A stretch of DNA of 64,000 bases from Termitomyces sp. T153 (lineage: Eukaryota; Basidiomycota; Agaricomycetes; Agaricales; Lyophyllaceae): assembly GCA_018296165.2 (NCBI GenBank), contig JACKQL020000013.1:496001-560000 (forward strand), read 5' to 3'. The notes beneath the pieces are model-generated. The model searched no databases. It was not told the origin of the DNA and was given only the letters and a program-made list of their open reading frames with translations. A program made the position numbers and the translations under genes. Each line of letters starts with the position of its first letter. Within the stretch, counting starts at the first letter, position 1. Shown piece after piece: positions 44,532 through 56,234 of the stretch.

Positions 44532-44991
44532 AAGCCTCCCTCAACATCCCAAGGAACCAATATAAAGGCCCAAGGCACTCCAACCCATGACTCCAGGCAG
44601 CCCCAGACTCCTCCATACAACTCCAGACTCTGGCACCACAGCTCTGGACCCCACCATCTTGACTCCAACACTCATCTGGAGAGCCTCTAACACTAACCCG
44701 TTAGCACTGTTCCATAGCACAAACTCTGCAAGCCAAAATCCTCAACTACCAACCTCAACCAAAGCCTTCCTCAACATCCCAAGAAACCAATATAAAGGCC
44801 CAAGGCACTCCAACCCACAACTCCAGGCAGCCCCAGACCCCTCCACACAACTCTGTACCTTGGAACCACAGCTCCAGACCCCACTGTCTTGACTCCAACA
44901 CTTATCTGGAGAACTGCTAACACCAACTCATCAGTGCTGTTCCATAGCACAAACTCCACAAGCCAAAATTCTCAACTACTGACCTCAAACC
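44532..44991 (+). repeat. Direct tandem duplication, about 230 bp per unit
   Basis: 44532-44761 and 44762-44991 are adjacent near-identical copies (each has CAACATCCCAAG then CCAATATAAAGGCCCAAGGC). They differ by scattered transitions and encode the NIPRNQYKGPRH linker text of family 1 pol. Confidence 0.85.
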
Positions 44992-45004
44992 CCTTCAACC
45001 TTGC

Positions 45005-46052
45005 TGTCAGGTTCCACTGACAACAGGGGCTCAGCTACACTGGCAAATCCTTACTAGGCAGACGCAATGTCCTGCACTTATAATCTAGCACTCCAGAGTT
45101 GGCACAGAGTGGAGAGACTTGCAAGGGGAAGCTAGGGAGAGCAGTCTGAGCAAGTCCAGAGTGGTCTGGGGAAGTCTAAGACCAAGTGTATTAACATTGG
45201 GCTTGAGCGGGCATCAGGAACAAGTTCTTAAGCATGTAAATAGATTGCAGGGTAAATGGAGGCTTTGCTAGGGACAAGGGCAGAGCCAGAGTTTGATGGG
45301 GGATCAAGTAAGACTTGACAGGTTTGGGGCCAAGCAAAGAGTGAGGTCTGGAGTTGTTCTAAAAATGTTTGGGAATTGTAGTGCATGTGTGGAGTTTGTA
45401 CTGATGTCAGGGATGGAAGGGACTTAGAGAAACAAAGGAAATATAGACAGTCAAGACGAGATAGAGACAAGGTGAGATGAGATGGAGAAAGAGATAGATT
45501 TGAGACTAAAAATAGAAATAGAGATAGAACAAAACACAAGACACAAGAAACCAGTAAATGCAAGTAATATCAAGACTAGAGTACAAGGAGTTACTCTACA
45601 ACTTATATACTGACTACTAGATGGCTCTGGAAGGCAGTGGGCATGGCAGTAGGACTCGACAGGGCTGCACAGGGTTGACAGGTGTCAGGTGCAATCAAGG
45701 GATGGGCCATGGTGGTATTCTGATGGGATCAGTTAAGGACACAGGCCATTCTGGGGTCATTGTGATGCTTCAGGGCAGGTCAGAGAACCAGGGTAGGGGG
45801 GTCAGAGGCATATGATAGGGTTAGGACCAGCAGGAGAGGGTTCCAGGGACTCAGGGAGAGTGTTGATGACTGTGGAGAAGGTGTCAGAGTTGGCCAGGAG
45901 ATTGTCAGGGTTTGCTGGGGAGTGTCAGAGTTACCTGGAGTGGGCATGGAGGGTGGGCAAGGGTTGAGGAAGTTTGGCAGAGCATTGGGAAGGACTCTGG
46001 GGGAACAAAGGGCTGGGAGTGATGGCAGGCAACTGGGGAGCGGGTTGTGACA
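45005..46052 (-). repeat. Solo LTR of Gypsy family 1 (copy i)
   Basis: TGTCAGGTTCC...GGTTGTGACA on the plus strand with perfect target duplications CTTGC at 45000-45004 and 46053-46057. Confidence 0.95.
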
Positions 46053-46559
46053 CTTGCCAGAAAAGAGGTCTGTGTGCAGGGACCACACCACCAGAGCAAC
46101 AAAAGAACAAATCCCATATGAAGTAGTTTTTCCAGAGTACCATAAATTTGCTGATGCATTCTCCAAGAAAAGAGCAGCATTCTCCCCCCACACCTATCAT
46201 TGAGTCAAACTTGAAAAGATGCCACTTCCACCCCTCAACAAGCAAGACATCATATGTCCCAATCTCCCCCACTAGAATCACAACTCAGCTGCCTAACCTC
46301 CCCTATCCCTGTGACAGAATCAACTACCTATTGAAAAATAAGCTCTAGATACTCAAAACAGTCTTCTACAAGCTTGGCAAGACATCATATGCTCCCAACC
46401 CCCTCCACCAGAATCTCAACCTAGCCACCAAGAAAAACAAATGGTTCCTACTTCATCTCCTAACCCTCTCAGCACTCTAGTTTTCTGGGACATTTACCAA
46501 CTCACCCTCACTACTTCCTATTGCCAGCTACCCTATCTGGTTGCCACTCTTTAGGTTTT

Positions 46560-47465
46560 CTTTTGTTTTCCTGCATGACAGCTAGGGCAGCATAGGAGCA
46601 CATCAGCAACCAGTATTAGAATCTCTGATAGTTATGATGGCACTGCCATCTTGAAGATTTTGTATGTTGCTTTCTGTCAGTGTGTCAAAAGGACAACCCA
46701 TTAAGACAATAAGCTGGCTTGACAAAGATATGCACTTGTAGATAAATAGTGAAGCCTTCAGTAAAGGTAAATGGAACACTTTGTGCTGACCAACTGATTC
46801 ATTTACTTGAATATTGGCACTCTCCATCCTTAAGTGTATGTCTGGATCCCAGGTCAATCCCAAATGTAGTGCCTCATCTAGTGCTATACAGACTATCTGA
46901 GAATCACTATCTAGAATTGTCTCCACCTGCTCCCTCTAATTGACAATGGGGTTCAAAGATCTCAACACTTACAAATCTCTAGCCACATACACCACTACTG
47001 GCTTTTCTCCTGGTGGGATATTTTCCAAGTAAGTGGCCACACAATCCTGATACACTACCACCCCAGCAGGCAATCCAACCTGTGTTCCATCTTCAATGAA
47101 GTATGTTGCAACTGGTAGGTCATTGATATCTACTTGTCTCAACTGTTTTCTTGCTATGGCAGATTGGTTTTGAACTGCTGCTTTTGGGATATTAGGATCC
47201 CTAGACTTAGTCCCTGATTTGAGAGTCAACTTCTGTATCATTGCTTCTCTCAATTCTAGAGACACATCCAACAGTTCTTTTGTATTGAAAGGCACTGAGG
47301 CCTCCCAGAGCTTATCAATAGCTCTATCCAACTCTCACTTTGTCTCTTGAAGGACACTTTAACAGTGGTCTGCACTGGCAAATCTAGTCTCTGATTGAGG
47401 GCTAGAACCTTCTCAAAAGGTAGGTCCAGTTTTGGTGCACCTCTAGGTGGAATCATCAGAGTTAG
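46560..47465 (-). pseudogene. Gypsy family 3 gag end and protease
   Basis: Minus strand from 47465: LTLMIPPRGAPKLDLPFEKV, a gag/pol linker with LRQVDINDLPVATYFIEDGT (about 47140), then the retropepsin block METILDSDSQIVCIALDEAL (46926 on; DSD where DSG is usual) and VLMGCPFDTLTES. This is a different Gypsy lineage from family 1. The frame continues on the far side of the family 2 insertion (55087-55221, reading ...PGKKS-type text into KL|TLMI), so the insertion split an existing gag. RT and integrase are not present to the left. Confidence 0.75.
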
Positions 47466-47715
47466 TGAAAGGCTACTAACAACAGCCTCACTGGACCAAA
47501 CAGACAAGACAAAATTATCTTTGTTTGTGTGTAGTAAGGATATGTAGAAATATGTAATAATGTAAATACATACTTTTGTTTGCTCCTAGTAAAAATAAGA
47601 GCAAACAAAGGTGAAAAAAAACTATTTGAGTTGGCAGTCACATGGTTGTGCCCTCACATGGTTGTGTGCACACAGACATGATGCAATTGTTGTAAGGTGT
47701 CTCTGCATCCTTACA
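47466..47715 (-). repeat. Gypsy family 2 3' LTR
   Basis: Minus strand begins TGTAAGGATGCAGAG and ends near AGCCTTTCA. Contains the AAAATTATCTTTGTTTG block shared with the 5' LTR. Confidence 0.85.
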
Positions 47716-47730
47716 CTCCTCCCCCCTTTT

Positions 47731-49260
47731 GGAAATTGCCATCATGTCAGGCAGATGTCCCATTTTGGGCCTCCCATTTGTCCAGAGCCTTGCAGTCCTC
47801 CAGTTCCTTTCTAAACAGGCATTCATTGTGATCTGGAGGACCCAGCACACAAGATATTGACAGCCTCTGTGCTATTAGCACTTGTCAATTATTTTGTTAC
47901 TGACAGAGTAATCAGAAGCCCCATCCTTGGTGATGACAGGGCCTGGCCAAGGGTATTCTTGACCCAGGAAGAGAGTGGGGTTGTTCAAGACATGTCTTTT
48001 GAGGAGGCTGGGGGGAAGGTATGCTTTTTGTCCCTGGGCAATCTGAGCATGTATTCTGACTTTTCAAAGAAGGTGGTGATGACTTCATAAGAGCCATCAT
48101 TCCTTGGCATGAATTTGGCAACCTGCTTGGTGCTTTTCCATTTGTAGTCTTGGCAGTGGTGCTTAGTGGCAAGCATAACAAAATCTCTAACCTCTTACAC
48201 CTCCTTCCTGCCTCTCCATTTATTTGCATAATAAGCCTGTCTAATCTTTGTGGCTAAAAGGTTATTCTGTGCTTCTTGTACATCCTATTCTAGTTATGTA
48301 ATGATTTTGTGTGCTGTAATCTGATCCTCTGATGCATTGTTGGGAAGTGGTGCAATTGGGGGAATGATGTGCAGTGAGCAGCCAGTTTTGAGCTGAAAAG
48401 AGGAGAATCTGGTCAAGGCATTTATTGTGTTCATGATTACAAAACAAATGTGTGGTAAGGTGGCCAGCTAGCCTTTTTGGTCATGATTAACAAGGTACCT
48501 GACTGACTGGACCACAGTCTTGTTAGACTGTTTGCTTCCCCCATCAGTTTCTGGGTAGTAAGATGTTGACATCTTCAATTTGACTCTGGTGAGCTTGTGC
48601 AATTCCTGCCAGACTTTGGCAATGAAGAGATGGTCATGATTGGACACAATTTGTGTCATCAGACTATTTTTACAATACCACTAATTGAATAGGACAAGTG
48701 CAATGTTCACAGCTGAGTCCTTTGAGTGAGTTGCTGCTAGATGGATGTCTGCACCAAGAAGGTCAGTCATAGTCATGATGGTGTCCTTCCCTCCTTTCTC
48801 CAGTAGCAGACTGATGAAGTTGATCCCTATTATGGAAAATCTCTTGTCAGAAATAGGGAGTAGGTGTAGAGGACCCAGCAGCTGGGATGTTCTGTCCTTA
48901 TTTTGTTGGCAAGGTCTGCATGAAGGAATGTACACACTCTCAAGGTCTCTGCACATCTGGGGCCAATAATATGAATCTTGCAAGGCTGCATAGCTCTTTT
49001 TGAAGCCAAAATGTCCAAGAGTGTTGTGGGCAAGGTTGTAGAGCAATTTTCAAATGCAAATATCACTCAGAATGAGAAGGTGCTTGCCTAAATATAGTAG
49101 GCCATCATGTAGCCAGGCCCCTACAATGCTGCCCTTTTTGATACTGTCCTGGATGTGCTTGGCAAAGGTGTCCTCCTTGTATCCAGCCACTATCTCTCTC
49201 AAGAACTCCTTGTTCACTCCAATGTGCAGAGCACCTGCCACTATATAAGTCTAAGGTGGC
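47731..49260 (-). pseudogene. pol: Gypsy family 2 integrase and C-terminal domain
   Basis: Zinc-binding part at about 49046-48900 (NTLGHFGFKKSY..L...YYWP, CRPCQQNK), then the catalytic core DRTSQLLGPLHLLPISDKRF, FISLLLEKGGKDTIMTMTDL (48760-48830). Next is IVSNHDHLFIAKVWQELHKL (48650; SDR normally, so the second Asp reads Asn) and SYYPETDGGSKQSNKTV (Glu expected before the Asn reads Lys). The C-terminal part with LRLPRDKKH-like text reaches about 47950. Frames are broken at several points. The same domain order occurs in Tf2-like fungal Gypsy elements. Confidence 0.75.
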
Positions 49261-50318
49261 AGGGAGCAGGTGTATGCAAGCATGCAAGCAGCTAATTTGG
49301 CACTTGGTGGAGCATTGGGCATTCAGGAGAAGGCATTGGGCATTCAGGAGAAGGCATTGGGCACTGTGTTATCCTCACCTCAGATGTACACTATTTCAAA
49401 ATCAAAATTGGCCAGAAACATTGCCCAACATGATTGGTGCTAGGACATCTCCTTTTGGGATTGGAAATACTCTAGAGTCCAATGATCTGTGTAGACCTGG
49501 AACTTGACCCACAATAAGCTGGTGCACCACTTTTTCAATGCCTTGACAATGACTAATAGTTTGCATTCATGGACCAGGTATTTTTTCTGTGCCGCATTGA
49601 GCTGGTATGAATCATATGCCACAGGGCATACAGACTCCCACATTTCTCCAAAACTCAGTACTGCTTCCATTCAGCAATCACTGGCATCTGTGGTCACAAA
49701 TATATTCTTTGTGGGGTCCTTGTAGTCAATCATGGTGAGTGTCTCCAAGTTTGCAACCATCCTGCAAATCTCATTGAAGGCTTTTTGATGGGCCTGTGTC
49801 CATTTGGGGAACTTGAGGTCACACTAATAAAGAAAGTGAGGACACTGGTGTGTTATGCAAGAGCTGGGATGAAGGGGGTGAGGTATTGAGTCAGCTCCAA
49901 GAACCCTCTGATGTTGGTGGCCATAGTGGGTACTAGCCAATTAGCTACTTGGTTAACCTTCCATGGATTGGATCAGATACCATCCTTCAAGACAAGCAAG
50001 ATGCCCCAGGAAGCTGATTTTGGATGCAAAGAGAGTTGATTTCTTGAGGTTGCAGAAGAGGTTGGCCATTTAGAGGGCTTCTATGATTTTCTGTAGGTTC
50101 TCTTCATGTTCCTCAAGAGATCATGACCAGATAATGATGTTGTCTAAGTACACATGACAGATCATACCTAGAAGGCCCCTCAAAGCATCCATCATTTGCC
50201 TCTGGTGCATTAAAGGTGCATTGCATCCACCCATGGGCATGACAACCCATTTGTAGAGTCCCCAAGGTGTTTGGATGGCTGTCAGGTGGATGTCATCAGA
50301 GTGGACTTGGGTCTGGAA
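49261..50318 (-). pseudogene. pol: Gypsy family 2 reverse transcriptase (3' part) and RNase H
   Basis: To the left of the solo LTR: DIHLTAIQTPWGLYKWVVMP then HVYLDNIIIWS (50139-50150 encode YLDN where YLDD is expected, so the active site is lost). RNase H follows: VTTDASDC (about 49680), YDSYQLNAAQKKYLVHECKL and VYTDHWTLEYF. A 21-bp unit repeats at 49300-49370. Many stops. Confidence 0.8.
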
Positions 50319-51376
50319 TGTCAGGTTCTGCTGACCATGGGGGCTCAGCTACACTGGGCAAGTTCTTACTAGGCAGATGCAATGTCCTGCACTTATAACC
50401 TAGTGCTCTGGAGTTGATGCAGACTTTAGGTACTTGCAAGTAGAAGCTTGGGGGAGCAGTCTAAGCAAGTCCAGAATAGTCTGGAGAAGTCTAAGACCAA
50501 GTATTTAAGTGTTGGGCTTGAGTGGGCATCAGGTACAAGTTTATAAGTGAGTGTATGGGCTGCAGGGTAAGCAGAGGCTTTGCAAGTAATGGAAGCAGAG
50601 CCATAGTTTGATGAGGGATCAATCAAGAGTGATGGGTTCTGGAGCCAAGTGTAGGGCAAGGTCTGGAGTTGTCATAGGAATGTTTGATGGGTTGTAGCAT
50701 GTGCACAGAGTTTATAATAATGTCAGAGTTGAAAGGAACTTAGGGATGATAATGAAACAGAGATGGACAAGACAAGACAAAGTTAAGACAAGATGGAACT
50801 GAGAAAGAAATAGATTCAAGGCTAAAAATAGAAACAGAGACTAGACCAGAAAGCAGAGAGAAACACAAGACACAAGTAACCAAGTAAAGTAATATCAAGA
50901 CTAAGGTAACAGATGCTTTTCTACATCTTATATACTAACCACTGAACTTTCTCTGAGGGCTGAGGGGGCAAAAGTGGTGTTTGTTGGAGCTGTGCAGGGT
51001 TGACAGATGTTGGTTCTGATTGGAGGATGGGCCATGGTGACATTGTGATGGGATATGATGGGAATGCAGCCTGTCCCACAGTCATTGAAGAGCTCTGGAG
51101 GGGTCATAGAGGTCACAGAAGTGGTGTAATAATGTATGCCTGGGTCAGAGGAAGTGTTGGGGAGGCTTGGGGGCCTTGTAGGTGAGAGGGAGAGCTAAGG
51201 AAGCCCACAGGAGTTGTGCTAGAGTTTTCCAGGAGGTCATCAGAGTTTGCTGAGGAAGTGTCAGAGTTAACTGGAGTGGGTGCTATGGGTCAACAAAGGC
51301 TGAGGTGAGTTGGAGAAAGTGTTGGGGGAGGCAGGGTGTCCTGGAAGATCCAGAGGTGTGGGAGTGAGTCATGACA
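50319..51376 (-). repeat. Solo LTR of Gypsy family 1 in family 2 RT (copy j)
   Basis: TGTCAGGTTCTGC...GTCATGACA on the plus strand with perfect target duplications TGGAA at 50314-50318 and 51377-51381. It separates TIFAKIDMTNAFFH (right) from QTQVHSDDIHL (left) of the same RT. Confidence 0.95.
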
Positions 51377-53782
51377 TGGAAGAAGGCATTTGTCATGTCT
51401 ATCTTGGCAAAGATTGTGCCCTTGCCACAGTCTGCCAGGATATCTCAATGCAAGGTAAGGGGAAATTGTCTTGGACTGTGTTTTGATTTAACACTCAGTA
51501 GTTATTAATCCATTGAGGGGCACCATCATATCTGGTATGTCATCCCTATATTTCAGGATGAAAAAGGCCAGGGATGCAAATTATAAAGATGATGGACATA
51601 GGTGCCCTGCAGCAAGGTGCTTGTCCAGCAGCCTTTTCCACAGTTTGTGGTACTTTTTTAGAGTGGCATACCCTCTGGAATGTATGACCAGGTTCAGGTC
51701 TTTGAGGTGGATCCTATGATATATGTGATTGGGAATGTTGTCTATAGTGGGAGGGAGTGTTGGGGAAGTGGTCCACATATTTTGTCTTTGCCACAGCATC
51801 CCTCAAGTTCAGTTGTTCTTCCATCAACAACATTTCTATTTGTTCATGGACCATTGCCATAATTTGTTCCACAGATTTGTAGTCTTTGAGCAAAGGGGTC
51901 ATGTGGCCAGAGTTGAGCCTTGTTGTGGCACAATTGCATGGCACATGAGGGGGTTGACAAGATCATGTCCAGTATGCTTATCTACAGCTGTTCAAGCCCT
52001 TAAGTCCAGAACCACATGTTTGGTAAACAAGAATGGCTCCTAATAAAAAAGGTATAGGCAAGCCAGTGTTAACCTTTGTCCTAAAGATCCTTGACTGCCA
52101 TGCTCCTTTGCCAGATGCTACTCCCAGTCACACAAACTCCTTGCACATCAATGGAGATTGAGGAGGAGAAGTGAGGTTGTCTTTTTCTGCAGGTAGCAGG
52201 AATTGTTTTAGTCCAAGTTGTTGAATGAGTTTTGAGCTCATCACTGTTGAAGGACATCTGTTATCAAGGATTGCATCCACTGTCACAGCAAGAGAGGTAA
52301 AAGAATGCCCTCAAACCTCCACACATGCCATTATGTGAGGTTTGAAAAAGGGGGCTTTGAGAGAGAGGGAAGAATCAGAATCATTTGTGTATGTGTAAGA
52401 TTTGTCTATGTCTTCATCTCAAGCTTTGTCAGAGGTGTTCTGAATGTAAGCCATTTCAGCCACATGCTTGGGCTTTGTGGCCAGGGCCATGGGCAAGGTC
52501 AGGGCTTCTGTAGTTGCAGAGTCAGGCCAGGCATTGGTGACCTTGAGAGGGCACTTCTCCAGGTTGCCAGGATGGTCACAGTAAAAGGTGTGGCAGCAAG
52601 TACATCCTTAGTATTTAGCCAGGAGCTTCTTTTCATTGTCCATGAGTTTAGCAAGACACGGTTGGTTTGATGTGGCTGTTGTGGTGGTCAACAATGTGCT
52701 GGCAGATCAAGAAGTGTGTTCCAAAATCCTTTCTGCAAGAGGCTTGCATCAGCTGGCCCATTCCACATTGTTGGCATCAATCAGTGCTTGTGTGTGGGCC
52801 CTTTTATCTGCTAGACCCTCATCTAGTTCTGTGATCAGGGCAATTCACTCAGTGAGATTCTTGTAGTCAAGGATAGACACATCCTTCTTCCTTCAGAGAT
52901 CTGGGCACATTTGGGACTTGAAATGAGCTTGCAGTGCCTTGTGATCCAGGGTGTATGCAGATTTGGTGTTCCAGAGGCAAGCATTCAGGTCTTGAATGAC
53001 CACTGCCCAATCTGAAACCAAGATGTTCCTCTAGTATAAGGCAAGAACAATGTCCTGAACCTCCTGCTGCCAGTGTTGAGGGAGAGCATATTTTTGGAGC
53101 TCATCAAGGTACTCCTGAAGAGACAGCTTGTTGATACAGCTCTAATTGGCATGATACCATGCTACAAAGTGCAGTTCTAACATCCCATCCATGACAAAAG
53201 ACACACTCTTGTTGTCCAAGTTCCTCAAATGTTTTTGATAGCATTTGCATATAATGGCCCACTGCTGGAAGGTGTAGTTGTCCATATGGCCAGGGGTAAG
53301 CATTGGACAGTCCTTCAGTTTTGTGATTTTGACCTCCACCAGTGGGTGCTTATCTTCTGTCTCAGGATTGAAGGCAAGCATGACTGACATCTGGTATGAA
53401 TTTTAATTGGCAGTGGTGGTTGATCTGTGATAGGTGCTGCATGCTAGTGTTTCAGAGTTGGATTGATGGGAAGTAATGAGTTTGTCCCCAGATGATGATG
53501 ACTCTAGACTAGTTGACAACTTAGACAAGCTAGACAGCAACAACAGAAAGAGTATGGCAGATGTCTTGGCTTCACTGGACATAGGGGACTGTCCCTCTTT
53601 AGGCATCCTAAAGTCATTTCAGGAGGAGCCAATAGGTGGAAGGGTAGTCAGGAGGGCACCTGGTAAGAGTACAGTGGCTCTTCTTTGGTATGCCACTTGT
53701 CTGGTGACTAAGGAAGTAGGAGTTGATGGTCTGTAGCAAATTGAAGACAGATTGAAGTAATTTGTTGGTGTCAAAAAAAAAG
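51377..53782 (-). pseudogene. Gypsy family 2 gag, protease and RT start
   Basis: Gag: VKITKLKDCPMLTPGHMDNY and SVSFVMDGMLELHFVAWYHA (53390-53142), then further gag text to about 52560. A retropepsin relic follows (VTVDAILDNRCPSTVMSSKL, about 52280; DNR replaces DSG). The RT start is at about 51400-51480 (TIFAKIDMTNAFF). Frames are short and interrupted. Order gag-protease-RT fits a Gypsy polyprotein. Confidence 0.7.
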
Positions 53783-55086
53783 TGAAAGGCTGCCAACAAC
53801 AGCCTCACTGTGTCAGGTTGCGCTGACTACAGGGGCTTAGCTACACTGGGCAAGTCCTTACTAGGCAGAAGCAATGTCCTGTGCTTATAACCTAGCACTC
53901 TGAAGATGGTGCAAACTTCAGGTACTTGTGAGGGAAAGCTTGAGGGAGTGGTTCAAGCAAGTCTGAAGAAGTCTAAAACCAAGTGTATTCAACATTGGGT
54001 TTGGGTGGGTATCAGGTACAAGTCCATAAGCAAATGTGTAGGCTGCAGAGTAAGCAGGGGCTTTGTGAGTGATAGGAGCAAAGCCAGAGTTTGATGGGGG
54101 ATCAATCAAGAGTGATGGGTTCTGAGGCTGAGTGTAGGGCAAGGTCCAGAGTTGTTGTAAAAATGTTTGAAGGCTTGTAGCATGTGCACAGAGTTCATAA
54201 TGACATCAGAGAGGAAAGAAACTTAGGAACAATAAAGGGAACAGAGACAGTCAAGACAAGACAAAGGTGAGACAAGACAGAACTGAGAAAGAGATAGATT
54301 TGAGACTAAGGATAGAAACAGAGACAAGACCAGGAAACATAACAGAAAGAAACACAAAACACAAGTAACCAAGTAAAGTAATATCAAGACTAAGGTAACA
54401 AATGCTACTCTATGTCTTTATATACTAACTACTGGACATTCTCCAGGAGTTGGGGGCATGATGGTGGGGCTTATCAGAGCCATGCAGGGTTGATGGATGT
54501 CAGCTCTAATTGGAGGCTGGGCCATGGTAATATTATAATGGGAATGCAGTCTGCCCTGTGGTTGTTAGGGAACTCCAGAATAGTTGTGTGTGTCATAAGG
54601 ATGGTTGAGGCGTGATGTATGCCTATACCAGGAGAAGTGTTGGGAAGGTCTGGGGGCCTCATAGGTGAGAGGGGGAGCTGAGAAAGCCCACATGAGATGT
54701 GCTGGGATTTGCCAGGAGGTTATTGGGGTTTGCCAAGAAAGCATCAGAGTTAGCTAGAGTGGGCACCATAAGTCAACAAAGGCTGGGGTGAGTTGGAGGA
54801 AGTATTAGTGGAGGCTCCAGGGGGGTGGGGCATCCTGGAGGAAGGTCCAGAAGTGTGGGAGTGGGTTGTGACATACGGGACTCAAATAGACAAGACAAAA
54901 TTATCTTTGTTTGCTTGTAGTATAGATAAGTAGAAATATGCAATAATCTAAGTATGTACTTTTGTTTGCTCATAGTAGGGATAAGAGCAAACAAAGGTGA
55001 AAAAAAAAACTATCTGAGTCAGCAGTCACATAGTTAGGCCACACAGACATGATGCAATTGTCATAAGGTGCCTCTGCATCCTTACA
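53783..55086 (-). repeat. Gypsy family 2 5' LTR, interrupted by a solo LTR
   Basis: 53783-53810 and 54874-55086 together match the 3' LTR at 47466-47715. The middle is the family 1 LTR described next. Confidence 0.85.
53811..54873 (-). repeat. Solo LTR of Gypsy family 1 in the family 2 LTR (copy k)
   Basis: TGTCAGGTTGCGC...GGTTGTGACA on the plus strand. Flanking 5-mers CACTG (53806-53810) and TACGG (54874-54878) match at three of five bases. The uninterrupted LTR at 47493 reads CACTGGACCAAACAGAC, confirming the insertion point and a decayed target duplication. Confidence 0.9.
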
Positions 55087-55221
55087 GTTAGCTTTTCTTT
55101 CCAGGGTTTTGCAGGGGTTTTCTCTGGCAATGAGGATACTCCTGGATGAGATGCCTCTTTCCTAATTGCCTTCATTGAATCATTTAAAATTCCTTAGAGA
55201 AAGATTTCTGTCCTTTAGGAC
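55087..55221 (-). pseudogene. Gypsy family 3 gag fragment, right side of the family 2 insertion
   Basis: Minus-strand text reads on from here into 47465 (K-L followed by TLMIPPRGAP) once the family 2 element is removed. It is cut on the right by the LTR at 55222. Confidence 0.65.
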
Positions 55222-56234
55222 TGTCATGACCCACTCCCACACCTCTGGACCTCCCTCCAGGACACTTCACCCCTGCAGGAGCACTCCTCAACATTTTCCC
55301 AACTCACACCAATCTTTGTTGACCCATGGCACCTGCCCTGGCTAACTCTAACACTTCTCTGGCAAACCCTGACAACCCTTGGCAAACTCCAACACATCCC
55401 CTGTGAGCCTCCTCAGCTCCCCCTCTAGCTTATGAGGCCCTGAACCTTGCCAACACTTTCCCTGGCACAAACACACATTGTCCAACCACCTCCATGACCT
55501 ACATGACCTCTTTGGAGTTTCCTGACAACTGCAGGACAGACCACATTTCCATCAGAATATCACCGTGGCCCACCCTTCAATTAGAACTGACACCCATCAA
55601 CCCTGCATGGCTCTGACAAGCCCCACCATCACATCCCCAACCCCTGGAGAATGTCCAGTAGTTAGTATATAAAGACATAGAGTAGCATCTGTTACCTTAG
55701 TTTTGATATTGCATTAACTGGTTACTTGTGTCTCATATTTCTCTCTGTTTCTCCTCCATTTCTATTTTGAGCCTTGAATCCACTTCTTTCTTCAGTTCTG
55801 TTATCTCTTCTAAGTCTCATTCACCTCTGACATCATTACAAACTTCACACATGCACTACAACCTTCAAACATTCTTATGACAACTCTGGACCCTGCCTTT
55901 CACTTGGCCCTAGAACCCATCAGTCTTGATTGATCCCCCATCAATCTCCAGCTCTGCTCCCATCACTTGCAAAGCCTCCACTTATCCCACAGTCCATTTG
56001 CATGCCCACAAACTTGTTCCTGATGCCTGCCCAAGCTTAATGTTTAATATACTTAGTCTTAGACTTCTCTAGTCCACTCTGGACTTGCTCAGACTGATTT
56101 CCCAGATCTCCCCTCACAAGTCCCTGCACTCTGCACCCTCTCCAGAGTACTAGGTTATAAGTGCAGAACATCACATCCACCTAGTAAGGACTTGCCCAGT
56201 GTAGCTGAGCCCCCATAGTTAGTAGAACCTGACA
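55222..56234 (+). repeat. 5' LTR of third Gypsy family 1 copy (copy l)
   Basis: TGTCATGACCC...AGAACCTGACA, 1,013 bp. The start-site motif reads AGTTTTGATATT (about 55700) and the primer site AATATTGAGACT (56236-56247), both decayed by transitions. Preceding 5-mer is AGGAC; the other end of the insertion is not identifiable. Confidence 0.85.

Larger units (their letters stand above)
44160..46500 (+). mobile_element. Decayed remnant of the non-autonomous family 1 interior
   Basis: GATTCTATATGAAGTAGTTC at about 44190 matches the pol relic in the non-autonomous element at about 9630. It recurs after the solo LTR (EQIPYEVVFPEYHKFADAFS, about 46108), so the host remnant reads through once the LTR is removed. 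The intervening text is Pro/Thr/Ser-rich with NIPRNQYKGPRH linkers matching pol. No complete domain is present. From 46190 rightward identity fades. Confidence 0.6.
47466..55086 (-). mobile_element. Ty3/Gypsy family 2 retrotransposon with two nested solo LTRs
   Basis: LTRs of about 245 bp (3' LTR 47466-47715, 5' LTR 53783-55086 once the nested LTR is removed), a polypurine tract AAAAGGGGGGAGGAG (47716-47730, minus) and target duplications GTTAG at 47461-47465 and 55087-55091. Gag, RT, RNase H and integrase remnants lie on the minus strand. Subtracting the two nested LTRs leaves about 5.5 kb, a normal Gypsy size. Heavily mutated. Confidence 0.92.
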
